Shown here one piece after another: positions 1 through 9,519 of a stretch of DNA of 64,000 bases; position 1 is the stretch's first letter; each line of letters begins with the position of its first letter. The stretch covers positions 9,653-73,652 of the forward strand of contig CAWJXS010000021.1 in assembly GCA_963846885.1 (NCBI GenBank). Reading direction: 5' to 3'. The stretch comes from RPQJ01 sp963846885 (lineage in GTDB: Bacteria; Pseudomonadota; Gammaproteobacteria; Steroidobacterales; Steroidobacteraceae). The notes below the pieces were generated by a model, which saw nothing but the letters and a program-made list of their open reading frames with translations, ran no database searches and was not told the origin of the DNA. Position numbers and translations under genes: made by a program.

Positions 1-533
1 GCGATGGAGTACTGGTCAGGCGCACGTGCAACGGGGAGCCCAGGGCGTTCGAGGGCCTGGTACGTCGGCACGAGAAGACGGTCTTCAACGCGGCGTTGCG
101 CATGCTGCACGACCGCGAAGAAGCCAGGGACGTCACCCAGACGGTGTTCCTGAAGGTCTACGAGCACCTCGGCGAGTACGACCCGACGCACAAGTTCTAC
201 AGCTGGATCTACCGGATTGCGCTGAATGAATCGATCAAGGCACTGCAGCGTCGCAAACCCACCGCGGCACTCGACTTCGAGGCGCCCGATGGCACGCCCG
301 GACCGGAGCGCGTCTTCGACCAGGCTGAACTCAGCGACGGCATGGCAGCCGCCATCATGAGCCTGCGCGTCGAGCACCGCGCCGTGATCGTGCTGCGACA
401 CTTCATGGACTGCAGCTACGAGGACATGGCCGCGATCCTCGAACTGCCGGAAAAGACCGTCAAATCACGCCTTTTCAGCGCGCGCCAGGTGCTGAAGACC
501 GCGCTGGAAACGAGAGGATGGACGTCGGAATGA
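1..533 (+). CDS. ECF sigma factor (5' end outside window)
   Basis: The frame is open from the first bases of the window and reads ...EPRAFEGLVRRHEKTVFNAALRMLHD..., a typical sigma-70 region 2.1/2.2 start, so only a short N-terminal piece is missing. Region 2 continues through EARDVTQTVFLKVYEHLGEY and an aromatic FYSWIYRIALNE stretch. Region 4 follows with YEDMAAILELPEKTVKSRLFSARQVLK, a helix-turn-helix that would read the -35 element. The protein would direct RNA polymerase to a small stress or envelope regulon. It is followed directly by a gene for a single-span membrane protein, the usual position of an anti-sigma factor, with overlapping stop and start. An internal ATG at 96 exists but would remove part of region 2, so it is not the real start. 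Confidence 0.88.
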   Translation, partial: DGVLVRRTCNGEPRAFEGLVRRHEKTVFNAALRMLHDREEARDVTQTVFLKVYEHLGEYDPTHKFYSWIYRIALNESIKALQRRKPTAALDFEAPDGTPGPERVFDQAELSDGMAAAIMSLRVEHRAVIVLRHFMDCSYEDMAAILELPEKTVKSRLFSARQVLKTALETRGWTSE

Positions 534-1150
534 CCGGCCACAACGACAACGCACTCGAGCTGATCAACGCCGAGATCGACGGCGTGATCACCGGCGCCCA
601 GCGTGCCGAACTCAACCGGCTGCTGCTGGCAGACCCGGCCATTCGTGCCTTGCGCGACGAGACCATGCAGGTCTGTCGCGCGCTCGATTCGATGCCCCGT
701 GAAGATCTGCCCGCCGGCCTGCACGACGCCATCGTGACGGGGCTGCCCGTCGCGCCCGCGGCGAGCCGCACGAACCGCCCGCGTCGCGCCTTTGCCAACC
801 TGCCGTTGCTGCGGTACGCGGCGGCCTTCGCCGGTGGCCTGCTGGTCAGTACTTTGGCTTTCCAGCTCGGCAAGTTCGATTCAGCGCAGCTTGGGGGGCA
901 CGAACTCGCTGGCACCATTGCCGCGCAGGCCGAGGCGAGGATGATCGTGAACCTGCCGCAGGCGCAGGGTTCGATCACGCTCACGGGTTCGGCCGCCAAT
1001 CCGCAAGTGGTGACCTCGCTGACGACCACTCAACCCGTCTCGATCGTGACGCAGCTGCACGGGAACGGGATGGTGGAGGTGCAGGTGGTCGACGACGCCA
1101 CGTCGAACGTGCTGCAGCGCGGCAAGTTGCGCGTCGGCTCCGCACACTGA
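530..1150 (+). CDS. probable membrane anti-sigma factor
   Basis: A protein of about 206 aa that follows the ECF sigma gene. The ATG at 530 overlaps the sigma stop in an ATGA arrangement, suggesting coupled translation; an ATG at 518 (210 aa) also has a GAGAGG directly before it, so the start is uncertain. The N-terminal part (LELINAEIDGVITGAQRAEL...) resembles the short sigma-binding helical domain of anti-sigma factors but has no obvious HxxxCxxC zinc motif. One membrane span lies around residues 95-115 (LLRYAAAFAGGLLVSTLAF). The remainder is a small periplasmic domain without a recognised motif. The role is inferred from position and layout, not from a clear family signature. Confidence 0.6.
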   Translation: MTGHNDNALELINAEIDGVITGAQRAELNRLLLADPAIRALRDETMQVCRALDSMPREDLPAGLHDAIVTGLPVAPAASRTNRPRRAFANLPLLRYAAAFAGGLLVSTLAFQLGKFDSAQLGGHELAGTIAAQAEARMIVNLPQAQGSITLTGSAANPQVVTSLTTTQPVSIVTQLHGNGMVEVQVVDDATSNVLQRGKLRVGSAH

Positions 1151-1255
1151 ATTTTTGCGGTCACTGCCAACTTTAGCGGGCATGACCGGTAATTGAAGGT
1201 GTAGCTCAACAAACCACGCCCGGTCACCGGGCTCTCTGCAGGGGAAGAACGAATC

Positions 1256-2061
1256 ATGGCCAAGCAAGGTAATGCAAGAAAGTTCTGGGTTGCAGGCGGT
1301 GCGATCGCCGTCGTCGGCGTGGTGGGCATGATCGCCCTCGACTATCCGCCTGCGAGCGAAGAAGCCTCGGGCACGATCGTCCCGGCCAAGCGTTTCCGCG
1401 CGGACGGCGGCGGCGCCACCATCATCGGCGACTCGACTGCTACGCAGGCGGGCGTGAACATTGCGAATGGCGTTAACGGTGCGGCCGGCGCAGCGGGTGC
1501 AGCTGGTGCTGCCGGCGCGGCGGGTGCCGCGGGCGCAGCAGGTGCCTCAGGTGCCTCCGCCATGGCTATGGGTGCCGCCGGTGCGGCGGGCGCGGCCGGT
1601 GCCTCGGGCGCCGCTGCCTCGGCCATGGGTGCTGCCGGCGCGGCCGGTGCTGCGGGTGCCTCAGGTGCTGCTGCCATGGCGAGCCATGGGTGCTGCTGGC
1701 GCGGCCGGTGCTGCAGGCGTGCCTCAGGTGCTCGCCAAGGGAGCATGCTGGTGCTGCTGCCGCAGCCATGGGTGCAGCCGGCGCAGCCGGTGCAGCTGGT
1801 GCCGCCGGCGCTATGGGCGCTGCCGGTGCTAAGGGCGCAGCCGGTGCGGCTGGTGCTGCGGGCGCTATGGGCGCGGCCGGTGCTGGCGCAGCGGTGCGCG
1901 GTGCTGCGGGTGCAGCCGGTGCCGCAGGCGCGGCCGGTGCTTCGGGTGCTGCTGCTGCGGCCATGGGTGCGGCCGGTGCGGCTGGCGCGGCAGGTGCCGC
2001 TGCCGGCGCCGCGGGTGCAGCGGGTGCTGCCAGCGCGGCCGACGCTTCCAGCCGTCGCTGA
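1256..2061 (+). pseudogene. membrane-anchored Gly-Ala-Ala collagen-like repeat protein, frameshifted
   Basis: The ATG at 1256 follows a good ribosome site (AGGGGAAGAA). The N-terminus has one membrane segment (FWVAGGAIAVVGVVGMIA), a short linker, then long runs of Gly-Ala-Ala triplets broken by GASGAS, AMAMG and ASAMG units. The frame breaks near 1680, 1716 and 1740, yet the repeat resumes in another frame from about 1750 and ends at the TGA at 2059-2061 after ASAADASSRR. All pieces keep Gly at every third position, so the original product was one protein of roughly 265 aa. Collagen-like Gly-Xaa-Yaa repeats usually form stalks or fibres outside the membrane; a nearly pure Gly-Ala-Ala version is unusual. 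It follows a sigma/anti-sigma pair and may belong to that regulon. The breaks may be assembly errors in low-complexity DNA. Confidence 0.6.
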
Positions 2062-2102
2062 GTCGACGCTTGCCCTGCGCAACGCAGGGGTGATGTGATC
2101 AG

Positions 2103-2136
2103 AGCGGACCCTTCCAGGCGGAGGGTCCGCTTTTTT
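2103..2136 (+). terminator. rho-independent terminator after the repeat protein
   Basis: A perfect 9-bp stem AGCGGACCC (2103-2111) / GGGTCCGCT (2123-2131), 11-nt loop, followed by six T residues. It closes the sigma/anti-sigma/repeat-protein unit. Confidence 0.88.
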
Positions 2137-2185
2137 CGTTTCTGGGGTGTGCGAGCAAGCGGTTCCTCGCGCAGGTGGGGCGATC

Positions 2186-5174
2186 ATGCATAGAAGAACA
2201 ACAATGCGGCGGACGCGGCACGGCCTGATCGGTGCATGCGCTCTCGTCGGCATGGCGATGCAAGGGGGCGGTGCGATTGCACAGGACCTCAAGATCGTCG
2301 AGACCGACCAGCTGCAGGTCGTCTACTTCGACCCGTCGGGCAGCTACCTTGCGCCCTACGTCACGCAAAGTTTCGTCAACAGCCTCAATGCGCAGCAGAA
2401 ACGCTTCGGCTTCGAGCCCGACGGCAAGGTCTCGGTGCTGCTGCAGGATTTCGGTGATCGCGGCAATGCAACCGCCATCCTCGGCGCGCCACGCAACCGC
2501 ATCTACATCGACGTCGCGCCGCCCGTGCTCTCGTTCGAGACGTTCAGCCCCGGCGAGCGCGTCTACACGCTGTCCAACCACGAACTCGTGCACACCGTGG
2601 TTGGCGACCAGGCGAGCCAGGAAGACCGGACAGCAAGGCGCTGGCTCGGCGGCAAGGTCGCACCGGCGGCCGAGCATCCCGAGACGATCTTCTACAACTA
2701 CCTGACCAATCCGCGCGCGTCGTCGCCACGCTGGTACCAGGAGGGCAGCGCGGTCTTCATGGAGACCTGGTACGGCGGCGGCCTGGGCCGCGCGCAGGGC
2801 GGTTACGACGAGATGGTGTTCCGCGCGATGGTGCGCGACGAGGCGACGTTCTACGACCCGCTCGGCCTGGTCTCGAAAGGCACCGAGGTCGATTTCCAGT
2901 CGGGCGCCAACGCCTACCTCTACGGCACGCGCTTCATGAGCTACCTGGCCATGGAGTACACGCCCGCCAAGCTGATCGACTGGCTGCGCCGTGCAGACGG
3001 CACGGAAAGCTACTACGCGCGCGATTTCGAACGCGTTTACGGCAAGCCGCTCACGGTCGCATGGCAGGACTGGATCCGCTGGGAGCACGGTTTCCAGCAG
3101 GCGAACCTCAAGGCAGTGCGCGAGCATCCCATCACGCCGTACAAGGAAATCGCGCGGCGCGGACTCGGCGCCATCTCAAGGTCGTACCTGAGCGAGGACA
3201 AGTCCACGCTGTACGCGGCAGTGCGGTACGCCGGGCGCGTGCCCCACCTGGTAAGCATCGACGTCGCAACTGGCGCCGTGACCGAACTCGTCGAGATCGA
3301 GGGCGCCGTTTCGTACCGGGTCTCGTCGCTCGCTTACGATCCAGCCGGCCAGAAGCTCTTCTACACCACCGACAACCTCACCTACCGCAACCTCAACGAG
3401 TACGACCTCAAGACCGGCGAGTCGCGCGAACTGCTCGCCGGCGCCCGCATCGGCGACCTCGCGTACAACGCGGCAGACCGTTCGCTCTGGGGCTTGCGCA
3501 CCAACAACGGCTTCGTGATGGTCGTGCGCATTCCATATCCCTACCGGGAATGGCAGACGCTGCACGTCTATCCGTTCGGCGAAGTGCCCTTCGACCTGGA
3601 CGTGTCGCCGGACGGCAAGCTGGTGTCGCTGTCGATGGCCGGACCCGACGGCGAGCGCTCGGGCGTGCAGGTGATGCAACTGCGTGTGATGAGCGCAGAG
3701 AAATTGCTCGCGGGCGACCCGACGCCGCTGCACCAGTTCGAGCTCGGCACGGCGCTGCCCGAAGGCTTCACGTTTTCGCCCGATGGCCGCTACCTGTACG
3801 GCAGTTCTTATTACACGGGCGTTTCCAACATCTACCGGTACGAACTCGCGACGGCCAGGCTCGAGGCGCTGAGCAACGCGGAAGTGGGCTTTTTCCGGCC
3901 GCTGCCGCTCGACGACAAACGCCTGCTGATCTTCCATTACGCCGCGGAGGGCTTCGTGCCTGCGACGCATCGAGGCGCAGCCGACCGAGGACCTGAGCGC
4001 GATCCGGTTCCTGGGCGAAGCCATCGCCACCACTCACCCCGAGGTGCAGCAATGGGGTGCCGGGCCGCCCAGCCAGGTGGATTACGAGTCCAGCGTCCGG
4101 CGCGAGGGCGCGTACCGCCCGCTGCGCGAGATGTCGCTCGAGTCGGTGGTGCCGATCATCGAGGGCTACAAGGATTCGGTCGCCTTCGGCGGCTTTGCCC
4201 GCTTCAGTGATCCGATCGGCTTCAGCAACCTGAACCTTTCGCTCAGTTACAGCCCGGACAACGCGCTCGAGTCGAACGAGCGCGTGCACGCGTCCGCCAT
4301 CCTCAAGCATTACCTGTGGACCGTTGGCCTGCGCTGGAACCCCGCCGACTTCTACGACCTGTTCGGCCCGACCAAGCGCAGCCGCCGCGGGTACAGCGGC
4401 TTCGTCGAGTACGAAAAGCCGCTGCTCTACGAACCGCCCGAGACCCTGAGCCTCATCACGCGTTTTGCGTACTTTGCCGACCTCGAGACGCTGCCCGGGT
4501 TCCAGAACGTCGATGCGCCGACCGACAAGCTCGGCGAGGCTGACATCGGGCTGGTCTACCGGTTTCCGCGTGCGTCGGTCGGCGCCGTCGATGACGAAGC
4601 GGGCATGCTGTGGTCGGTCTACGCCCACGCGTATCACGCGCAGAGCGACATCACGCCCAGCCTGCGCGGCACGTTCGACGTCGGCTGGCCACTCCCGTTC
4701 GACCATACGTCGGTGTGGGTCAGGACGGGTGCCGGCGTTTCGTCAGGCAACGTGGAGGATCCGTTGTCGAACGCCTTTTTCGGCGGCTTCCGCAACAACT
4801 ATGTCGACAATCGCGAGGTCAAGCGCTACCGCGAGCTGCTCAGCATGCCGGGCTTCGAGATCGACGCGCTCGGGGGTCGCTCGTTCGTCAAGGGCATGCT
4901 CGAACTGAACCTGCCGCCGATCCGGTTCGAGGCGCTCGGAAGCCCCGGCTTCTACGGCAGCTGGATCCGGTCGGCGCTGTTCACCACGGCGCTGGTGACC
5001 AATCCCGACTCGTCCCGGGACAAGGTCGAGGCATTCAACGTCGGCCTGCAGTTCGACCTGCAGTTGCACGTGCTCAACCGACTGCCGATGATGCTGTCCC
5101 TGGGTTATGCGCGAGGCTTCGAAGGTGACGGCAAGGGTGAGAACGAGGTCATGCTTTCGCTCAAGGTGCTCTGA
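2186..5174 (+). CDS. secreted gluzincin + beta-propeller + C-terminal barrel protein (one frameshift)
   Basis: The ATG at 2186 gives a signal peptide ending GGGAIA-Q; the full product would be about 995 aa. Residues 132-136 are HELVH, the HExxH zinc motif, and about 50 residues later comes WYQEGSAVFMET, the EGxAxxxE signature of peptidase MA-type gluzincins, so a zinc protease domain is likely. The middle (from about residue 330) holds repeated blades such as YLSEDKSTLYAAVRYAG and FSPDGRYLYGSSY, a TolB/WD40-like propeller. The last 370 residues are rich in alternating aromatic/polar strands (GFSNLNLSLSYSPDNAL, ... VMLSLKVL), like an outer-membrane barrel. The frame slips by one base near 3960-3970, after EGFVPA; the second half (IEAQPTEDLSAIRFLGEAI...) is intact to the TGA at 5172. 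The likely site is the outer membrane or cell surface; the substrate is unknown. Confidence 0.6.
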
Positions 5175-5204
5175 GCTGGCACTGCGGCCCGGAGGCTGGC
5201 GCGA

Positions 5205-6221
5205 ATGACGCTGCATTGGCTGTTGCGCGGCGCCGTGGCGCTGCTGCCGGTGCTGGTCTTCCTCGGCGCCCTGATCTATTTCGACAGCTTCAAGGTGGTG
5301 CGGGCCAAGGCGATCGTGATCGCCGCGGCCGCCGGCATGCTGGCCGCATTCGCCGGCTACTGGATCAACGGCTTCATGCTGGACCGCATCGAGATCGGCT
5401 ACGTGCCGTACTCGCGGTGGATTTCGCCGTGGCTCGAGGAATCGCTCAAGGCGGCACTGATCGTCTACCTGATCCGCACGCGCCGCATCGGCATGCTGGT
5501 CGATGCCGCGATCTACGGCTTCGCGGTTGGCACCGGCTTCGCCCTGTTCGAGAACCTGTATTTCCTGATGATGCGGCCCGAGACCCATCCGGCCGTCCAG
5601 GTGATCCGCGGCTTCGGCACGGCCATCATGCATGGGGGTGCCACCGCGTTGTTCGCGATCGTCGCCGTCTCGCAGGCTGAGCGCTTCCCGGACAAATGGC
5701 TGCGCGTGTTCCTGCCCGGGCTGGTTGCCGCGGTGATCCTGCACGGCGTCTACAACGCGCTGCTGGTGCGGCCGGTGTTCGCGACGATCGGCGTGCTGAT
5801 GCTGCTGCCGCCGCTCATCTACTTTGCGTTCGAGAACAGCGAGTCGACGCTGCGCGAATGGCTGGAATCCGATCTCGACTCGGATGTGCAGCTGATCGAG
5901 ACGATCAACTCGGGCGAGTTCGAGGATTCACATGCCGGGCGCTACCTGCAGTCGCTGCAGGACAAGTTCGACGGCCCCGTCGTCGCCGACATGCTCTGCT
6001 ACCTGCGCGTTCACTGCGAACTGGCGTTGCGCGCCAAGGGCGTGCTGATGCTGCGCGAAAGCGGCTTCGAGGAGCCGCCGCTCGACGACGACCTCAAGGC
6101 GCAGATCGAGGAACTGCATTACCTCGAGCGCAGCCTGGGCAAATCCGGCCAGCTCGCGCTGCGCCCGATCGTCATGGCCACCGGCAAGGACCTGTGGCAA
6201 CTGCAGTGGCTCGAGCACTAG
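5205..6221 (+). CDS. PrsW-family intramembrane metalloprotease
   Basis: 338 aa with about seven hydrophobic segments in the first 220 residues. It carries the family's conserved motifs in order: EESLKA (acidic pair), GFALFENLYF (FxxxEN), IMHGGATAL (first His) and LHGVYNALL (HGxYN). PrsW-type proteases cleave anti-sigma factors or other membrane proteins within the bilayer. The last 120 residues form a soluble, charged, mainly helical domain (LESDLDSDVQLIETINSGEF...) that the minimal family lacks and which may sense or recruit a partner. It lies 30 bp after the protease/propeller gene, in the same direction. The window contains two anti-sigma candidates that could be substrates, but nothing in the sequence links them. 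Confidence 0.85.
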   Translation: MTLHWLLRGAVALLPVLVFLGALIYFDSFKVVRAKAIVIAAAAGMLAAFAGYWINGFMLDRIEIGYVPYSRWISPWLEESLKAALIVYLIRTRRIGMLVDAAIYGFAVGTGFALFENLYFLMMRPETHPAVQVIRGFGTAIMHGGATALFAIVAVSQAERFPDKWLRVFLPGLVAAVILHGVYNALLVRPVFATIGVLMLLPPLIYFAFENSESTLREWLESDLDSDVQLIETINSGEFEDSHAGRYLQSLQDKFDGPVVADMLCYLRVHCELALRAKGVLMLRESGFEEPPLDDDLKAQIEELHYLERSLGKSGQLALRPIVMATGKDLWQLQWLEH

Positions 6222-6231
6222 CCTGACGCGA

Positions 6232-7560
6232 TCAGCTCAGGTCGAATTCGCGCAGCTTGCGATACAGCGTCCGTTCGCTCAGTCCAAGCCGGGCGGCAAG
6301 CTCGCGTCGGCTGCCCGCGTGTCGCTGCAATGCGCCCCGTAGCGCGTCGCGCTCGGCGTCCGCCAATACCGAGCCAGCGTTGGCTGGCGTTCCTGCCTCC
6401 GGCGTCGGTGACGACGCGGTTCCCGCGACGACGCACTCGGGCAGGTGCTGCGTGTCTATCCAGTCGCCGTCGGCCAGCAAGGCAGCGCGCTCGACGATGT
6501 TGCGCAGCTCGCGCACGTTGCCAGGAAACGTGTAACGGACGAGCGCATCGAGCGCAGCCTTGGTGAAGTCGGCCTGGCTTTCCCGCCCGACGCGCGTGAG
6601 CATCGCTTGCGCGAGCGCGGGAATGTCGGACGGACGTGAGCGCAGTGGCGGCACTGTCACGGGGAATGCGCTGATGCGGTAATAGAGGTCCCGCCGGAAC
6701 TGTCCCGTTTCGACCAGTTGCAGCAAATCCCGGTGCGTGGCCGCGACCAGTCGAAAGTCGGCTCGCAGGACGTCGGTCCCGCCGACGCGGCGGAACAGCC
6801 CGGTCTCGAGCAGGCGCAGCAACTTCACCTGCAGCGGCATGGGAATGTCGCCGAGCTCGTCGATGAACAGGGTGCCACCCGCAGCCGCTTCGACGAGGCC
6901 GGGCTTGCGTGCTATCGCGCCGGTGAACGCGCCGCGCTCGTGTCCGAACAGCTCGCTTTCGAACAGCGTCTCCGTCAGGCCCGAGCAGTCCACGACCACG
7001 AATGGCTTTGCCGCACGACTACTCAGGTCGTGGAGGGCGCGCGCCATCACTTCCTTGCCCGTGCCGGTCTCGCCCAGCAGCAACACGGAGGTGTCGGCGG
7101 GCGCGACTCGCTTGATCAGGCCCAGCGTGGCGAGAAATGACGGATCGCGACCGACGCAGTGTTCGCCTCTTTGCGAATGCTCGAGTGGCTCCATGTGTTC
7201 CATGTACAGCTCGACGTCGCCGGATGCGCCGGTCAGGGGCAGGATCTCGACGCTCACGTGTTCCGGGCCGCACGGCGTGTGATGGATGTGCAGGCAGTGC
7301 TCCGTCTTCCCCGAACGCGTCGCCGCCGCCAGGGGACAAACCTCGCCATTCTGGTCGCACGGCGAGTCGTAGCCATGGGAGACCTCGTAGCAGCGGCGGC
7401 CGGTGACCCGCTGGCCAGGGACCTGATGACAGTGTTCCCGGAATGTCGAGTTGGTCGCGACGATCCGGTAGTGCCGATCGATCAGGAGCCGGCATCCGGG
7501 CAATTGCTCGAGCAGCGAGACGAGTTCCGGCGGGGGCAAGGCGAGGGCAGGGGCATCCAT
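6232..7560 (-). CDS. sigma-54-dependent transcriptional activator with Cys-rich PAS-like sensor
   Basis: 442 aa from the ATG at 7560 (MDAPALALPPPELVSLLEQL). The N-terminal 130 residues look like a PAS fold with a cluster of cysteines and histidines (RRCYEVSHGYDSPCDQNGEVCPL, later HCLHIHHTPC). The AAA+ domain follows with Walker A GETGTGKE, the sigma-54 contact loop GAFTGA, Walker B GGTLFIDELGD and an arginine-finger region. The C-terminus is a Fis-type helix-turn-helix (RRELAARLGLSERTLYRKL). It is divergent from the octaheme cytochrome gene, and a -24/-12 promoter lies between them, so that gene is the likely target. The Cys/His pattern suggests redox, metal or heme sensing (inference). The reading frame continues upstream of 7560 but without domain content. 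Confidence 0.93.
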   Translation of the reverse strand: MDAPALALPPPELVSLLEQLPGCRLLIDRHYRIVATNSTFREHCHQVPGQRVTGRRCYEVSHGYDSPCDQNGEVCPLAAATRSGKTEHCLHIHHTPCGPEHVSVEILPLTGASGDVELYMEHMEPLEHSQRGEHCVGRDPSFLATLGLIKRVAPADTSVLLLGETGTGKEVMARALHDLSSRAAKPFVVVDCSGLTETLFESELFGHERGAFTGAIARKPGLVEAAAGGTLFIDELGDIPMPLQVKLLRLLETGLFRRVGGTDVLRADFRLVAATHRDLLQLVETGQFRRDLYYRISAFPVTVPPLRSRPSDIPALAQAMLTRVGRESQADFTKAALDALVRYTFPGNVRELRNIVERAALLADGDWIDTQHLPECVVAGTASSPTPEAGTPANAGSVLADAERDALRGALQRHAGSRRELAARLGLSERTLYRKLREFDLS

Positions 7561-7638
7561 CGGCTGACATCCATGGCAGGGATGGCAGCCAGTATGTCGC
7601 CGGTGGCAGCGCATGGGATGTCGTGGACTACCGCATTG

Positions 7639-7657
7639 CAATACAACTTGTTGATTG
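7639..7657. promoter_or_regulatory. candidate upstream activator site
   Basis: An imperfect inverted repeat, CAAT-A-CAAC-TT-GTTG-ATTG, lying about 50-70 bp upstream of the predicted sigma-54 start point and between the activator and its target gene. The position suits an enhancer-binding protein; the sequence match is modest. Confidence 0.3.
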
Positions 7658-7683
7658 TCGGCGTGGCAAATCCCTACGACGGG

Positions 7684-7698
7684 TGGCACGGAAGCTGC
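7684..7698 (+). promoter_or_regulatory. sigma-54 (-24/-12) promoter of the octaheme cytochrome gene
   Basis: TGGCAC-GGAAG-CTGC: the -24 GG and -12 GC are in the canonical spacing, with one departure from TTGC in the -12 box. It lies 44 bp before the ATG at 7743, which has its own ribosome site (AGGAG at 7730). The divergent neighbour encodes a sigma-54 activator with an intact GAFTGA loop. Confidence 0.75.
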
Positions 7699-7742
7699 AC
7701 TTCTCCACAGCAACAAGAGCAATGACGCCAGGAGAGGCGACC

Positions 7743-9466
7743 ATGCGCAATTCAAGTCGACTTGGGGTTCTGTTGGTGGCTGCAGCCGCGCTCGCGCTTG
7801 GCGGGTGCAGCGGTGATGACGGCAAGGACGGCACGGCTGGCACGCCGGGTACGCCGGGCACCAGCGGCCTCAACTGCTGGGACCTGAACCAGAACGGCAT
7901 CGCCGATATCGGCACCGAGGACATCGACAAGAACGGGGTCGTGGACGTAAACGACTGCCGCGCGCCGAACGGCGCTTACGATCCGGCCGGGCTGCACAAG
8001 GGCTACTTCACCGAGAACACGTACACCGGCACGAGCCAGTGCCTCGACTGTCACGGCAAGATCGGTGACGACGTGATGACCACCGGCCACTGGAAGTGGG
8101 AAGGCGTCTCGTCGAACATCGCCGGCTACGAGGGCGAGATCCATGGCAAGAAGGACCTGATCAACAACTTCTGCCAGGCGGTGCCGTCCAACGAAGGGCG
8201 CTGCACGCAGTGCCACATCGGCATCGGCTGGAAGGACAAGAATTTCGACTTCGGCAACCCGAAGAACCTGGATTGCCTGGCGTGCCACGACCAGACCGGC
8301 ACGTACAAGAAGGCTCCCACGACGGCGGGGGCGCCCGATCCGAGCGTCAACCTGCCGGCAGTCGCACAGAGCGTCGGCCTGAACGGCGGCGTGCCGCCGC
8401 GGGCGACCTGTGTGTTCTGTCACGCGAGTGCCGGCGGCGACGACAACGTCAAGCACGGCGACATCTCCACCGACATGAAGGCGACGACGCGCGAATACGA
8501 CGTCCACATGGGCACCGACGGCGGCAACATGACCTGCGTGGCCTGCCACCAGGTGAAGAAGGATTCCGCTGGCAACACGCTGTCGCACGGAATCGGCGGG
8601 ATGGCGTATCACTCGGTCGACGAAGGCGTCATGAAGCAGTGCACCGACTGCCACGGCGCGGCTACCGGCATACACGCTGGTACGTCAGTGCAGAACATCG
8701 TGACCACGCACGCGACCCTCGCCTGCCAGGTCTGCCACATCCCGGCGATCGCGCGGAAGGTTTCCACGATGGTCGACTGGCGTTGGTCGCAGGCGGGCGC
8801 GAGCGCACCCCCGGCCCAGTGCGCGCCGGCCGATCCAGCGGTGCTGCCCAGCCGCTCCACCTACAGCAAGCAGAAGGGCTGCTTCGTCTGGCAGAACAAC
8901 GTCCGCCCCGTGCTGCGGTACGCGGACGGCAAGTGGAATCGCAAGATGCTGAACGTCAACGAGGGGTATACGACGCCTGCCGGTCGACCTGGCGTCGCCG
9001 ACGGCCAGTACCGGACCCCAGGCGCCATGATCTATCCGTTCAAGAAGATGACCGGCAACCAGCCGGGCGACAAGGTCAACAAGAATCGTGCTCGTGCCCA
9101 ATCTCTTCGGCAACGCCACGACCGATGCGGATGCGTTCTGGGTCAGCTTCGACTGGAGCAAGGCCCTCGCAAGCGGCGCTGCCTACACCGGCCAGCAATA
9201 CAGCGGGCAGTACGAATTCATCGACACGGTCATGCTGCTCAAGGTCGACCACGAAATCGCGCCGAAGGAAAAGGCCGTTTACGGCAAGGACAACCGTCTG
9301 CACTGACTGCCACGTCAGCGGTCAGATCGACTGGCCAGCGCTCGGCTGGCCCAGTGATCCGGTCTCGGGCAATGTCGAGGCGGCCCGCAGTAGATTGACT
9401 CCCCCTGGCGTCTCGCGGACGCCCTGCACCCGCGCTGCCACGGCGCGGGCGCATTTTATGCCGTAA
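7743..9466 (+). CDS. octaheme c-type cytochrome, tetrathionate reductase-like (OTR) lipoprotein, frameshifted
   Basis: A lipoprotein signal ends LALGGC, followed by a short Gly-Xaa-Yaa stalk (GKDGTAGTPGTPGTSG) and the Asp-rich LNCWDLNQNGIADIGTEDID stretch. Heme motifs in order are CLDCH, CTQCH, CLACH, CVFCH, CVACH, CTDCH, CQVCH and a final CTDCH: eight in total, matching octaheme OTR-family cytochromes, which reduce tetrathionate, nitrite or hydroxylamine in vitro. The frame breaks near 9085 (the segment to LFGNATTDADAFWVSFDW continues in another frame) and again near 9297, before the last heme; the stop at 9464-9466 is the likeliest natural end. Expression is probably sigma-54 dependent. The true substrate is open. 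The lipid anchor and stalk suggest an outer-membrane or surface location. Confidence 0.8.
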
Positions 9467-9519
9467 CGTCGTGCAGCGCATGCCGGCCATAGAATCCGCA
9501 TTCAGCTGCGACTCAGCGC

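Noticed and set aside
1480..2040. Possible CRISPR or tandem repeat array
   Set aside because: The repetition is codon-level Gly-Ala-Ala, not repeat-spacer; no cas genes are present. No CRISPR array was seen elsewhere in the window.
1342..2292. Minus-strand Ala-Pro repeat frame (APAAPAAPA...) opposite the Gly-Ala-Ala protein
   Set aside because: The reverse complement of a Gly-Ala-Ala coding repeat automatically gives Ala-Pro repeats; it also reads through the terminator at 2103-2136 and lacks a convincing start.
7743..9466. Interpretation as pentaheme nitrite reductase NrfA or octaheme nitrite reductase ONR
   Set aside because: No CxxCK active-site heme motif was seen; eight CxxCH sites and the lipoprotein/Asp-rich N-terminus fit the OTR family better.
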